This document shows positions 22,954 through 30,347 of a stretch of DNA of 37,095 nucleotides, piece after piece. Every line of letters begins with the position of its first letter. Position 1 is the stretch's first letter. The stretch lies in NCBI GenBank assembly GCA_004367505.1, contig SFCB01000105.1, forward strand, positions 1 through 37,095. The letters are read 5' to 3'. This stretch comes from Chloroflexi bacterium OHK40. Its GTDB lineage: Bacteria > Chloroflexota > Chloroflexia > Chloroflexales > Chloroflexaceae. The position numbers and the translations under genes were made by a program. Below the pieces are notes generated by a model that saw only the letters and a list, made by a program, of their open reading frames with translations, made no database searches and was not told the origin of the DNA.

Positions 22954-23273
22954 TATGCTCCTCCATGGGTAGCCGGGCCGCTAGTGTACGCAGCCGGGTC
23001 GCGATCGCGCGATAAGGCGACCTGCCTTCCTCTGGCGACGGGCGCATGCGGGCGGGACGCCCGCGCTCCCAGGCCGAGCTGCACCCCCGGAGGGGAGCGC
23101 GCAGCGCCATCAACGTGGCTGTGCGCGCGGCGATCACCTGGGCATAGCGCTGGTCGATCCGCTGCGTACCTATCGGCTTCGAGCGCGTCCTTGAGCAGCT
23201 GGTCGTCGAAGCAGGGGCCGACGCGGCCCCCCGGCGTGTAGGCCGCCGCGGCGGCGATGGCGATTCTGGCCAC
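22953..23273 (-). CDS. Unidentified short ORF, probably a decayed gene, between dppC-like gene and ribE
   Basis: A 106-codon frame opens with GTG 23273 behind GGAGGA, 19 bases after the dppC-like stop, and ends in TAATG shared with the ribE start. The first 35 residues (VARIAIAAAAAYTPGGRVGP then CFDDQLLKDALEA) look protein-like, but the rest is Arg/Pro/Gly-rich and runs through a palindromic repeat (GCGGGCG-GGA-CGCCCGC, 23048-23064). Another frame has a protein-like stretch QRIDQRYAQVIAARTATLMA between, so a frameshift plus repeat insertion is plausible. Family not recognised. It accounts for the stretch between ribE and the permease gene. Confidence 0.4.
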   Translation of the reverse strand: MARIAIAAAAAYTPGGRVGPCFDDQLLKDALEADRYAADRPALCPGDRRAHSHVDGAARSPPGVQLGLGARASRPHAPVARGRQVALSRDRDPAAYTSGPATHGGA

Positions 23274-23292
23274 GTGCTCCTCCGCTCACACT

Positions 23293-24177
23293 TCAATCTG
23301 TCGGTCCACCTACGTCGGTGCGGTCGCGCAGGGCGTTGCCGAGCAGGTTGACGCATAACACCGTCAGGGCGATCGCCAGCCCGGGAGCCAGCATCAGCAG
23401 CGGCGCGCGCTGGAAGTAGCTGCGCGACTCACTGATCATCTTACCCCATTCGGGCGTTGGTGGCGCCAACCCGAGCCCGATGAACGAAAGCGCCGATAGG
23501 TTCAGGATCACGGCGCCGACATTGATCGTCGCGACTACCAGCGCCGGCCCGAGGATGTGCGGCAGGATGTGGTGGCGTAGTAGCCGCCAGGGCCCCACGC
23601 CGATCGCCCGCGCTCCCTCAATATGCGGCGCAGCCAGGGCCTGGGCCACCTGGGCGCGGTACATGCGGGCGTACCAGGTCCAGCTGGTCAGGATCAGCGC
23701 GATCAGCAGGTTGGTGAACGATGGCCCGAGCAGTGCGGTGAGTGCCAGTGCGAGCAGTACCGCCGGCACAGCTTGAAACGTTGTCGTGACCGTGCCGATC
23801 GCCCGATCGAGCCAGGCCGGGCCGGTGGCGGCGAGCATGCCGAGCCCAAAGCCGATCGCCGTGGTGCCAAGGCAGACAACGAATGCGCCCAGGAGCGACC
23901 AGCGCCCGCCGTGAAGTAGCCGGGCCAGCAGGTCGCGTCCGAACTGGTCGGTGCCGAGCGGGTGTTCGAGCGATGGGGCGGCCAGGCGGGCCAGAATGTC
24001 CTGCTTTAGCGGGTCGTGGGGCCAGAGCTGCGCTCCGAGCAGCACCGCGAGCAGGATCGCGCCAAGCCCGGCGAGCGCGAGCCGCCCCGGCAGACTCAAG
24101 CCCCGGCGTGGTGGCGCGGGTGGCGCTGCGGCTCGCTCGCCCCCGGCGCTATACGGTGTAGCGGATACGCGGATCAA
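23293..24177 (-). CDS. DppC/NikC-type ABC transporter permease
   Basis: A 294-residue inner-membrane permease of the peptide/nickel class. A polar N-terminus is followed by the DppC-type start HPLGTDQFGRDLLARLLHGGRWSL, five or six helices and the coupling loop IEGARAIGVGPWRLLRHHIL, with the C-terminal NLSALSFIGLGLAPPTPEWG signature. The annotated TTG start overlaps the dppB-like gene by 29 bases; the true start is uncertain. It would pair with the neighbouring DppB-like protein and receive substrate from the family 5 binding protein. No DppD/DppF-type ATPase genes follow. Confidence 0.88.
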   Translation of the reverse strand: MIRVSATPYSAGGERAAAPPAPPRRGLSLPGRLALAGLGAILLAVLLGAQLWPHDPLKQDILARLAAPSLEHPLGTDQFGRDLLARLLHGGRWSLLGAFVVCLGTTAIGFGLGMLAATGPAWLDRAIGTVTTTFQAVPAVLLALALTALLGPSFTNLLIALILTSWTWYARMYRAQVAQALAAPHIEGARAIGVGPWRLLRHHILPHILGPALVVATINVGAVILNLSALSFIGLGLAPPTPEWGKMISESRSYFQRAPLLMLAPGLAIALTVLCVNLLGNALRDRTDVGGPTD

Positions 24178-25090
24178 GCAGCACCATTCCCAGGTCGCCC
24201 AGCCAGTTACAGAGCAGGTAGATCACGGCGGCGGCGAGCACGCAGAGCGTCAGCACGGGCAGATCGCGCACCAGGGCGGCTTCCACCGCCAGCCGGCCCA
24301 CGCCCGGGTAGGCGAAGACCGTCTCGACGACCACCGTGCCGGTAAGAAGGTAGGCCAGCTCCAGGGCCACAGCGGTGAGTATGCCCACCATGGCATTTGG
24401 TAGGGCGTGGAAGAGCAGCGCGCCGCGCCATGAGTGGCCTTTGCCTCTGGCGGTGGTGATGTAGGCCTGGCCGAGCGCGTCCAGGGTGGAGGCACGCACC
24501 AGCCGGGCGATCACTGCGATGTTCGGCAAGGCCAGCACCACCGCTGGCAGGATTACGCCTGCAGGAGTAGGGCTGCCCAGTGCCGGCAGCCAGCGCAGCG
24601 TAGCCGCGAAGACCAGCAGCAGCACCAGCGCCACCCAGAAGCCCGGCGCGGCGGTGCCGACGACAGCAACCATCTGGAGCAGCCCATCAAGCAGGCCGCC
24701 GCGTCGGGCGGCGGCAATCACCCCCAGCGGTACGGCAACGACGAGGGTCAGGGCGAGGGCCACGCCGGCGAGCAGGAGCGTAGCCGGGAGGCGCTCGGCA
24801 TACAGCTCCCAGGCCGGGCGCGCCGAGCGGTAGCTCTGCCCGAAGTCGCCTCTGAGCGCCCCACCGAGCCAGGCCAGGTAGCGCAGTGCCAGGGGATCGT
24901 CGAGCCGCAGTTCGGCCCGCTTCGCCGCCACCTCAGCGGGCGTTGGCGGCTCGCCCCCCGCCGCCGCGAGCAGGAGTCGGGCCGGGTCGCCGGGGGCCAG
25001 AGCCAGCAGGGCGAAGGCCAGCAGGCTGACCAGCCAGAGGATGAGCAGGCTCTGCAGAGCTCGCCCCAGTAGCAAGCGGCCGGCGGTCAC
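24149..25090 (-). CDS. DppB/NikB-type ABC transporter permease
   Basis: A 313-residue permease with six helices. It has the N-terminal LLGRALQSLLILWLVSLLAF, the periplasmic DDPLALRYLAWLGGALRGDFGQS segment characteristic of DppB/OppB, the coupling loop YITTARGKGHSWRGALLFHA and the C-terminal TGTVVVETVFAYPGVGRLAV signature. The GTG start overlaps the stop of the binding protein gene (GTGA). Substrate class (peptide, nickel, metallophore or heme) cannot be decided from the permease; the neighbouring COG0523 GTPase and L28 remnant make a metal or metallophore attractive. Confidence 0.9.
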   Translation of the reverse strand: MTAGRLLLGRALQSLLILWLVSLLAFALLALAPGDPARLLLAAAGGEPPTPAEVAAKRAELRLDDPLALRYLAWLGGALRGDFGQSYRSARPAWELYAERLPATLLLAGVALALTLVVAVPLGVIAAARRGGLLDGLLQMVAVVGTAAPGFWVALVLLLVFAATLRWLPALGSPTPAGVILPAVVLALPNIAVIARLVRASTLDALGQAYITTARGKGHSWRGALLFHALPNAMVGILTAVALELAYLLTGTVVVETVFAYPGVGRLAVEAALVRDLPVLTLCVLAAAVIYLLCNWLGDLGMVLLDPRIRYTV

Positions 25091-26658
25091 TGGCTCAGCC
25101 CGAGCTCAGGTGTGACGAGGTACAGGTCGTTCGGGTTGGGCGTGAAGCCAACCACATGGCCCTGGCGAAAGGCGGTGATCAGCGGTGGCGTGGCCAGGTA
25201 GATGTTCGGCGTGTCGGTCCGGACAACCTCCTGCACCTGGCGGGCTAGCTCGGCGCGGGCCGCCGGATCATCTTCGGCGCGCAACTGCGCCACCAGCGCC
25301 TCAATCGGCGCGCTCCAGTAGCCGCCATAGTTGAACGCGCCACCCTCGGTCAGCGTGAGCGCCGGCATGTAGAGTGGATCGCTCTGGACGCCCACCGAGA
25401 ACATGGTCGCCTGGAAGTCGCCGCCCTCGGCCATCTCGACCACGTCGGCCACCTCCTCGACCGCCACGGCGAAACCTACCTCGCCCAGCATGGCCTGAAT
25501 GACGACGGCCATCTGGGTTATTTCGGGCCGACCGGGGTAGCTGTAGAGCAGCACCTCCAGGCGCTGGCCGTCCTTTACGCGCACGCCGTCGGCGCCTGGT
25601 ACCCAGCCGGCCTCATCGAGCAGCGCCCGGGCCTGCTCCGGGTCGTAGCGCTGAGCCTGAACCAGTGGCAGGCCGAGGCTGGCCGGGTAGAGACTGACCG
25701 CCACTTCACCCTGGCCATCGAGGGTGGCCAGCAGCAGTGCCTCACGGTCGATCGCCAGGCTGGCCGCCTCGCGCACCGCGCGCTCGTCGAAGGGGGCGCG
25801 GGTGTGATTCAGGATGATATGGTGCAACCGTGTGCCGGGCAGGCTCACCTGCGCGATCTCCAGCGGCAGGCCCCGGGCGATCTCGGGGGCAACGTTGGTG
25901 AGCATATCGAGATCGCCGCTCTGGAGTGCCAGGGCGCGGGCGTTGGCATCCGGCAGGCGCAGCACCCGGATGCGCTCTAGCCCGGCTGCGCCGCCCCAGT
26001 AGTCGGCGAAGCGCTCCAGCACGAACTCCTGATCGACCACAAGGCTCACCGGGCGATACGGGCCGGTCATGGGGCTGATACTATTGACCGGCGCCTTGTG
26101 GATGACGAAGTTCCAGTTGGCCAGGCTGTAGCGGAAGTTGCCGAGCGGCTCGGGGGTGATGAAGGCGAGGTGCAGCTCGTCGCGAACCAGGATCCGGGTA
26201 TCAGTGGGGACAAAGCTGCCGGCGTTGGGCAGGCCAGCCCAGCTGCTGGCGAAGGAGTTGGCGACGGCTCGAGCGGTCAGCGGCGTACCATCGTGGAAGG
26301 TCACGCCGGGGCGCAACGTAACCTCCCAGGTGGTTGGATCGGCGCGCTCGACGCTCTCGGCGAGCCAGGGCACGAGCTCCTGCTCGGGCGTGAGCCGCAT
26401 GAGTGTCTCACCGGCGCCGTAGGTGATCATGTTGAAGCCGTTCTGACCCTCGGAGGCGATAAGGCTGGCGGGGATGCTCAGCCCAGTGCCGATACGCAGC
26501 TCGCCCGATCCGGCACTCGGCGCGGCGCTCGGTTGGTTCGTCGGGACGGCAGCTGTCGGGCTATCGCCGGGGGCAGCAGGCGATGAAGGTGCGGCGGGAG
26601 CGCCACAGGCACTCAAGAGCAGTGCGGCGCACAGAGCGAATACTAGCGAAGCGCGCAT
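25087..26658 (-). CDS. Family 5 (DppA/NikA-type) extracytoplasmic binding lipoprotein
   Basis: A 523-residue protein. ATG 26658 is selected because AAGGA lies about six bases upstream and it directly precedes a signal with lipobox LLLSAC; the longer frame to 26874 overlaps the upstream gene. After an Ala/Pro/Ser linker the mature domain shows family 5 motifs: MRLTPEQELVPWLAESVE, WEVTLRPGVTFHDGTPLTARAV, LAIDREALLLATLDGQG and ARALLDEAGWVPG. Members bind oligopeptides, nickel chelates, opine metallophores or heme. Here the ligand may be a metal chelate, because the operon includes an FAD oxidoreductase and lies next to zinc-type genes (inference). Confidence 0.88.
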   Translation of the reverse strand: MRASLVFALCAALLLSACGAPAAPSSPAAPGDSPTAAVPTNQPSAAPSAGSGELRIGTGLSIPASLIASEGQNGFNMITYGAGETLMRLTPEQELVPWLAESVERADPTTWEVTLRPGVTFHDGTPLTARAVANSFASSWAGLPNAGSFVPTDTRILVRDELHLAFITPEPLGNFRYSLANWNFVIHKAPVNSISPMTGPYRPVSLVVDQEFVLERFADYWGGAAGLERIRVLRLPDANARALALQSGDLDMLTNVAPEIARGLPLEIAQVSLPGTRLHHIILNHTRAPFDERAVREAASLAIDREALLLATLDGQGEVAVSLYPASLGLPLVQAQRYDPEQARALLDEAGWVPGADGVRVKDGQRLEVLLYSYPGRPEITQMAVVIQAMLGEVGFAVAVEEVADVVEMAEGGDFQATMFSVGVQSDPLYMPALTLTEGGAFNYGGYWSAPIEALVAQLRAEDDPAARAELARQVQEVVRTDTPNIYLATPPLITAFRQGHVVGFTPNPNDLYLVTPELGLSQ

Positions 26659-26717
26659 AGGTTCCTTCCACTCCTGGCAGGCACACATTCCAGCTGGTAT
26701 GCACTCGTCACGGTCGA

Positions 26718-27893
26718 TCACAGCGCCAGCGCCAGCGCTGCCAGGCGCTCGCCGGCATGGCGGGCGCCAGCGATGTTGCGGGCCGGCGGCCCCAGTTCCA
26801 GCTCGGCCAGCCCACCGGTCACATAGAGGCCTGGCGCCCAGCAGAGACGGCGGTCGATGAGCGGGTAGCCGCACGGGGCCAGTGCTAATCCCTCGGCGGC
26901 GATCGCATCGTCGAGCCAGGTGCCGCCAGGCCGGGCCGGATCAAAGCCGGTCGCCAGCACGATGTGCGCGGCGGTGAGGTTCCCCTCGTCGAGCTGAAGG
27001 GATACCGCGCCGTCAGCGCGCCGGGTGGTGGCCAGCACCTCGCCGCGCTGCGTGCGCAGCAGCCCCCAGCGTTCGGCGCGGCGCAGGCTCCGGGCCACAT
27101 CCTCGGGCACGCTGCCGGGGTTGCGGGCCGCTCGGATCATCGCCCGCCGGCGCTCGGGGCGCGGCTCCGCGTGGAAGCCGCTCAGACATTTGGGGCCGAG
27201 CCAGCAGGGCCCGCTGTCGAAGGGCTCGACCCGCAGGTCGTGGCGGAGCAGCAGCGTGACACCTCCCGGCACCCTGCGGGCGAGAGCCATTGCCAGCTGA
27301 GCAGCGCTGATTCCACCGCCGATCACGACCGTCGGGCCGCCAGGCGCTGGCTGCTCATTGCTGGCCTCGTCCCCGTACAGATGGGCGATCGGCCCGCCGG
27401 CAGCGCGCAGCGCCGTGGCCCAGGCCGGCCAGCGCGGCTGCTCGCCCGCGCTGAGCGCCAGCAGCACCCGCCGGGTGGCGATCGCGCCCTGGCTCGTCTC
27501 AACGCACCAGCCGTGTCTGGCTCGCCGTAAACCTGTGGCCCGGCCACGCAGATGGAGCTGGTCGAGGCCGTAGGTGGCGATCAGCTCGGCACAGTGGGCC
27601 TGGAACAGCGCCAGCGCCGGCCGGCGGTAAGGGCCGCGAAACTGGCCCGTCAGGGAGCCGCGCCGTCTGGCGAAGATCCACAGATCGTGCGGATCGGGCG
27701 CGAGGTGGTGCACCACGGTCGAGCGCAGAAAGGCCATGCCGGTGCGCGTGGTGCAGCGCTCCCAGTGCGCCAGCAGCGCGGCGTGCGGGTCGAGGATTCG
27801 CAGCCGCGCGGGGTTCGCTCCGCCGCGCGCAAGCAGTGTCAGGGCGAGGTGGGTGCCGTGCAGGCCCCCGCCGACGATCAGCCAGTCAAGCAT
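26718..27893 (-). CDS. FAD/NAD(P)-binding oxidoreductase (flavin monooxygenase-like)
   Basis: A 391-residue protein with two dinucleotide-binding motifs: N-terminal LIVGGGLHGTHLALTLL (FAD) and central TVVIGGGISAAQLAMALARR (NAD(P)H). It also has the ATG-F segment IVLATGFDPARPGG typical of flavin and N-hydroxylating monooxygenases. The ATG at 27893 overlaps the stop of the L28 remnant (ATGCTTGA), so its translation is coupled to it. It ends 59 bases before the family 5 binding protein. A metallophore-modifying or redox role fits the neighbourhood but is inference; the sequence does not fix a substrate. Confidence 0.82.
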   Translation of the reverse strand: MLDWLIVGGGLHGTHLALTLLARGGANPARLRILDPHAALLAHWERCTTRTGMAFLRSTVVHHLAPDPHDLWIFARRRGSLTGQFRGPYRRPALALFQAHCAELIATYGLDQLHLRGRATGLRRARHGWCVETSQGAIATRRVLLALSAGEQPRWPAWATALRAAGGPIAHLYGDEASNEQPAPGGPTVVIGGGISAAQLAMALARRVPGGVTLLLRHDLRVEPFDSGPCWLGPKCLSGFHAEPRPERRRAMIRAARNPGSVPEDVARSLRRAERWGLLRTQRGEVLATTRRADGAVSLQLDEGNLTAAHIVLATGFDPARPGGTWLDDAIAAEGLALAPCGYPLIDRRLCWAPGLYVTGGLAELELGPPARNIAGARHAGERLAALALAL

Positions 27894-27990
27894 GATGCTG
27901 CCCCCCGCGACGCCTGGTGCGCCGCTTTGAGAACGAAACGTTCTGGCTGTATGACGGCTGGCGGCCGGTCAAAGTACAGCGCTTTGTCAT
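27886..27990 (-). CDS. Truncated ribosomal protein L28-like peptide (34 residues)
   Basis: ATG 27990 lies seven bases after a strong GGAGG. The product MTKRCTLTGRQPSYSQNVSF continues SKRRTRRR and matches the L28 N-terminus (C-x-x-TG-x-x-P, then N-x-VS-x-S-x-R-x-T-x-R-R). It stops at residue 34, while L28 is about 60-80 residues. The stop overlaps the oxidoreductase start. Zinc-independent L28 paralogs are known members of Zur regulons, so this is either a decayed paralog kept as a coupling leader peptide or a new small protein. Without the C-terminal half it is unlikely to work as a full L28. Confidence 0.7.
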   Translation of the reverse strand: MTKRCTLTGRQPSYSQNVSFSKRRTRRRGGQHHA

Positions 27991-28012
27991 GGTGTCCCTC
28001 CTTCGCCTGTAC

Positions 28013-28023
28013 CTCATAATGAG
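28013..28023. promoter_or_regulatory. Perfect 11-bp palindrome upstream of the L28 remnant
   Basis: CTCATAATGAG is a perfect inverted repeat about 23 bases before the L28-like start codon. It contains ATAAT and CATTAT elements that could serve as a -10. It may be an operator for the downstream operon, but it does not match the TGATA-N5-TATCA dyad at 29960. Confidence 0.35.
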
Positions 28024-28113
28024 TGAGCGACAGCAACTCTGGAGCGCCTGGAGGTGCGCCCCGCAGTCAGGTCGGCGGGAGGCCCCCACTCCCGGCGCGC
28101 CTGCGCCGTCTGG

Positions 28114-28728
28114 TCAACCGGGGTCCACGTCCGTCGCGATGCCATCGGCCAGGGCGCGCCACCCGGGAATGAGCCGATCTGCGGGGAGAGCCAGGCGCTG
28201 GCGGCTCCACTGGCGCAGGCACGCTTCGCGATACGCGGCTCCCTCGCTGCGCGGCAGCGCCTCCTCGTAGGCAACGATCCAGGCGATCAGGTCGCTGAGT
28301 AGCGCCGCAGTGCGCGCACGATCGGCCTCGCGCGGGCGGTGTAGGGGTGGTAACCCCTGCTGTTGCCAGATCGACGGCGGCAGCGCAGACGTTTCCAGTA
28401 GGTACGGCTCAAAGCGGAAACGCTCGAGGAAGAGCCCGCCACACGACTCGCGCCCGATGAAGACCCCGAAGCTCCAGAGGACGATCTGCGTCTCCGGTGC
28501 CGGCGTGTAGGTGTAGAGCGTGCTGCCCGCCACATCCGCCGGTGGGCGCGTGCGCGTGAAGCCGTGTGCGATCAAGAGGTTGCCCGCAGGCCGGCGCACA
28601 TCGCAGCCCCAGTACCAGCACTGCTGCGTAAGCAGCCGGGTGCCGCGCCCGACCAGCGCCTCGGGGAAGCGCCAGGCGAGCGTCACGCCAGGGCGGGCGG
28701 CAGCCCGCTGCGCGGCCGCCTTAGCCAT
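28114..28728 (-). CDS. Conserved hypothetical protein coupled to the G3E GTPase
   Basis: A 204-residue soluble protein when started at ATG 28728, which overlaps the GTPase stop by eight bases (ATGGCTAA); an in-frame ATG at 28749 is possible. Distinct segments are [49 protein letters not shown] and RFRFEPYLL, with an acidic, Trp-rich helical C-terminus. I recall similar proteins beside COG0523 GTPases in zinc-regulated loci but cannot name a family. No signal or membrane helix. The tight overlap argues for a shared function with the metallochaperone. Confidence 0.7.
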   Translation of the reverse strand: MAKAAAQRAAARPGVTLAWRFPEALVGRGTRLLTQQCWYWGCDVRRPAGNLLIAHGFTRTRPPADVAGSTLYTYTPAPETQIVLWSFGVFIGRESCGGLFLERFRFEPYLLETSALPPSIWQQQGLPPLHRPREADRARTAALLSDLIAWIVAYEEALPRSEGAAYREACLRQWSRQRLALPADRLIPGWRALADGIATDVDPG

Positions 28729-29956
28729 GGGTCTGGTCCGCGAGCTCATCGTCGGTCGGAAGCATCCAGTCGCCGAAGGGATCGGCGAAGGTTGCCCAGC
28801 CAGCCGGGCCGAGGGCCAACTCCGCGTCGGTGAGCAGGCAGGCGTCGAGGCGGGCCCGCAGCGGGGCCTCGTCCAGCTCCTGGCCGATGAGCACCAGTTC
28901 CTGGCGCCGGTCGCCGTAGGGTTCCTGCCAGAGCACGGCGATCTGCGCGCGCTCCTCCGCAGGCCATTGCTCCTCCGGCATCGCCGCCGCCCAGTACATC
29001 CCCGGCTCGACGCGGCAGGCCCCGCCAGCTTGCGACCAGACCCCGTTCAGCTCCATGCGCGTCGCCAGCCAGAAGAGCCCCTTCGAGCGCAGCACGCCTG
29101 GCCACTCCTCGTGGATCAGCGCCCAGAAGCGCTCGGGGTGGAAAGGTCGCCGCGCCCGGTAGACGAAGCTGCCGATCCCGTACTCCTCGGTCTCCGGAGT
29201 GTGTTCGCCGCGTAGTTCCTTGAGCCAGCCGGGAGCCTCGGCAGCGCGCGCGAAGTCAAAGCGGCCCGTGTTCAGGATGGCGTCGAGCGGTACGCGGCCG
29301 AAGCGTGCCCGCAGGATCCGCGCCTCGGGGTTGAGCCGGCGCAGCAGCGCCTCGAGACGGTCGAGATCGTCCGGCTCCACCAGGTCGGTCTTGTTCAGCA
29401 CGAGCACATCGGCGAACTCAACCTGCTCGACCAGCAGGTCAACCACGCCGCGCTCGTCGTCGTCGCTGGCGGCCTGGCCCCGGTCGCGCAGCTCGTCGGA
29501 GGAGCGGAAATCCCGGGGAAAATTGAAGGCATCGACGACCGTCATCATGGTATCGAGGCGGGCGAGCGCGCTCAGGCTGACGCCATCATCGTCGGCGAAG
29601 GTGAAGGTCTCGGCGACGGGCAGCGGCTCCGAGATCCCGGTGGACTCGATCAGCAGGTAGTCGAAACGGCCCTCGCGGGCGAGCCGGGCCACCTCGACGA
29701 GTAAGTCCTCGCGCAGGGTACAGCAGATACAGCCATTCGTCAGCTCGACCAGCCGCTCCTCGGTGCGGCTAAGCGCGGCGGCGCCGCCGCGCACGAGCTG
29801 GGCGTCCATGTTGACTTCGCTCATGTCGTTGACGATGACCGCTACGCGCAGGCTGTCGCGGTTAGCCAGGACGTGGTTGAGCAGGGTGGTCTTGCCGGCG
29901 CCGAGGAAACCCGAAAGTACCGTGACCGGTAGGCGAGGGATGGGCGCTGTGTTCAT
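28721..29956 (-). CDS. G3E GTPase, COG0523 YciC/ZigA-type zinc metallochaperone
   Basis: A 411-residue GTPase. Walker A is [15 protein letters not shown] (about 16-30); the metal-binding GCICC (C76, C78, C79) with TLREDLL is typical of COG0523; ESTGISEP and the guanine-specificity NKTD are present. A C-terminal CobW-type domain contains [21 protein letters not shown], as in the YciC/ZigA/ZagA subgroup, which acts under zinc limitation. The ATG at 29956 has no ribosome site, and a Zur-like dyad lies four bases upstream, so transcripts may be leaderless. It overlaps the hypothetical gene downstream. Confidence 0.9.
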   Translation of the reverse strand: MNTAPIPRLPVTVLSGFLGAGKTTLLNHVLANRDSLRVAVIVNDMSEVNMDAQLVRGGAAALSRTEERLVELTNGCICCTLREDLLVEVARLAREGRFDYLLIESTGISEPLPVAETFTFADDDGVSLSALARLDTMMTVVDAFNFPRDFRSSDELRDRGQAASDDDERGVVDLLVEQVEFADVLVLNKTDLVEPDDLDRLEALLRRLNPEARILRARFGRVPLDAILNTGRFDFARAAEAPGWLKELRGEHTPETEEYGIGSFVYRARRPFHPERFWALIHEEWPGVLRSKGLFWLATRMELNGVWSQAGGACRVEPGMYWAAAMPEEQWPAEERAQIAVLWQEPYGDRRQELVLIGQELDEAPLRARLDACLLTDAELALGPAGWATFADPFGDWMLPTDDELADQTHG

Positions 29957-29959
29957 ACA

Positions 29960-29974
29960 TGATACAATCTATCA
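29960..29974 (-). promoter_or_regulatory. Zur-like dyad at the G3E GTPase start
   Basis: TGATACAATCTATCA has perfect 5-base arms (TGATA/TATCA) around a 5-base centre, the size and outer arms of several bacterial Zur boxes. On the minus strand a TAGATT -10 candidate is contained in it, ending about nine bases before the ATG, consistent with a leaderless transcript repressed by bound Zur. No zur gene is present in the window. Confidence 0.5.
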
Positions 29975-29989
29975 ATTACAGTGAGCATA

Positions 29990-30220
29990 GAACCGGAAAG
30001 CCGATGGCGCAAGCTGGTGTGCTGTACTCAGATGATAGAGTGTCTCAATGAAACTGTCAAGACGGCTGGTTCTCGCCGCTGCGCGAACCGCCAGAGACCG
30101 ACCTGACCAGGTCCGCCGAGGCGTCGGATTGATGCCAGCTTGGGGAGCGCCCCTTCTCCCTGGGAGAACGGCTGCGAGTGCCCGGGTCAAACTCAGCGCC
30201 ACGACCTGAGGGGCGCGCCA
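29990..30220. other. Intergenic stretch between divergent GTPase and formamidase genes
   Basis: No convincing gene on either strand. One perfect short hairpin, TTCTCCC-T-GGGAGAA (30154-30168), is seen. The short frames here are Arg/Pro-rich and lack ribosome sites. Confidence 0.6.
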
Positions 30221-30249
30221 TTGACCGCTTCCCGGAGCGGGGGTAAGAT
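30221..30249 (+). promoter_or_regulatory. Putative promoter of the acetamidase/formamidase gene
   Basis: TTGACC (30221-30226), 17-base spacer, TAAGAT (30244-30249), about 98 bases before the start codon. No metal-box dyad overlaps it. Confidence 0.5.
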
Positions 30250-30347
30250 ACAGGCATACCTATCGGGAATCTCTATGCACCGGTGCCCGCCGGCGGCTGC
30301 CGCCCAGCCGAGGTGCCGGCGCGCAACCAGCGGAGCGGAGGTGTGCC

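Noticed and set aside
22643-23356. A 237-residue minus-strand frame across ribE and the dppC end
   Set aside because: Mostly antisense-frame Arg/Pro-rich translation overlapping ribE and the permease; only a short stretch near 23150 looks protein-like.
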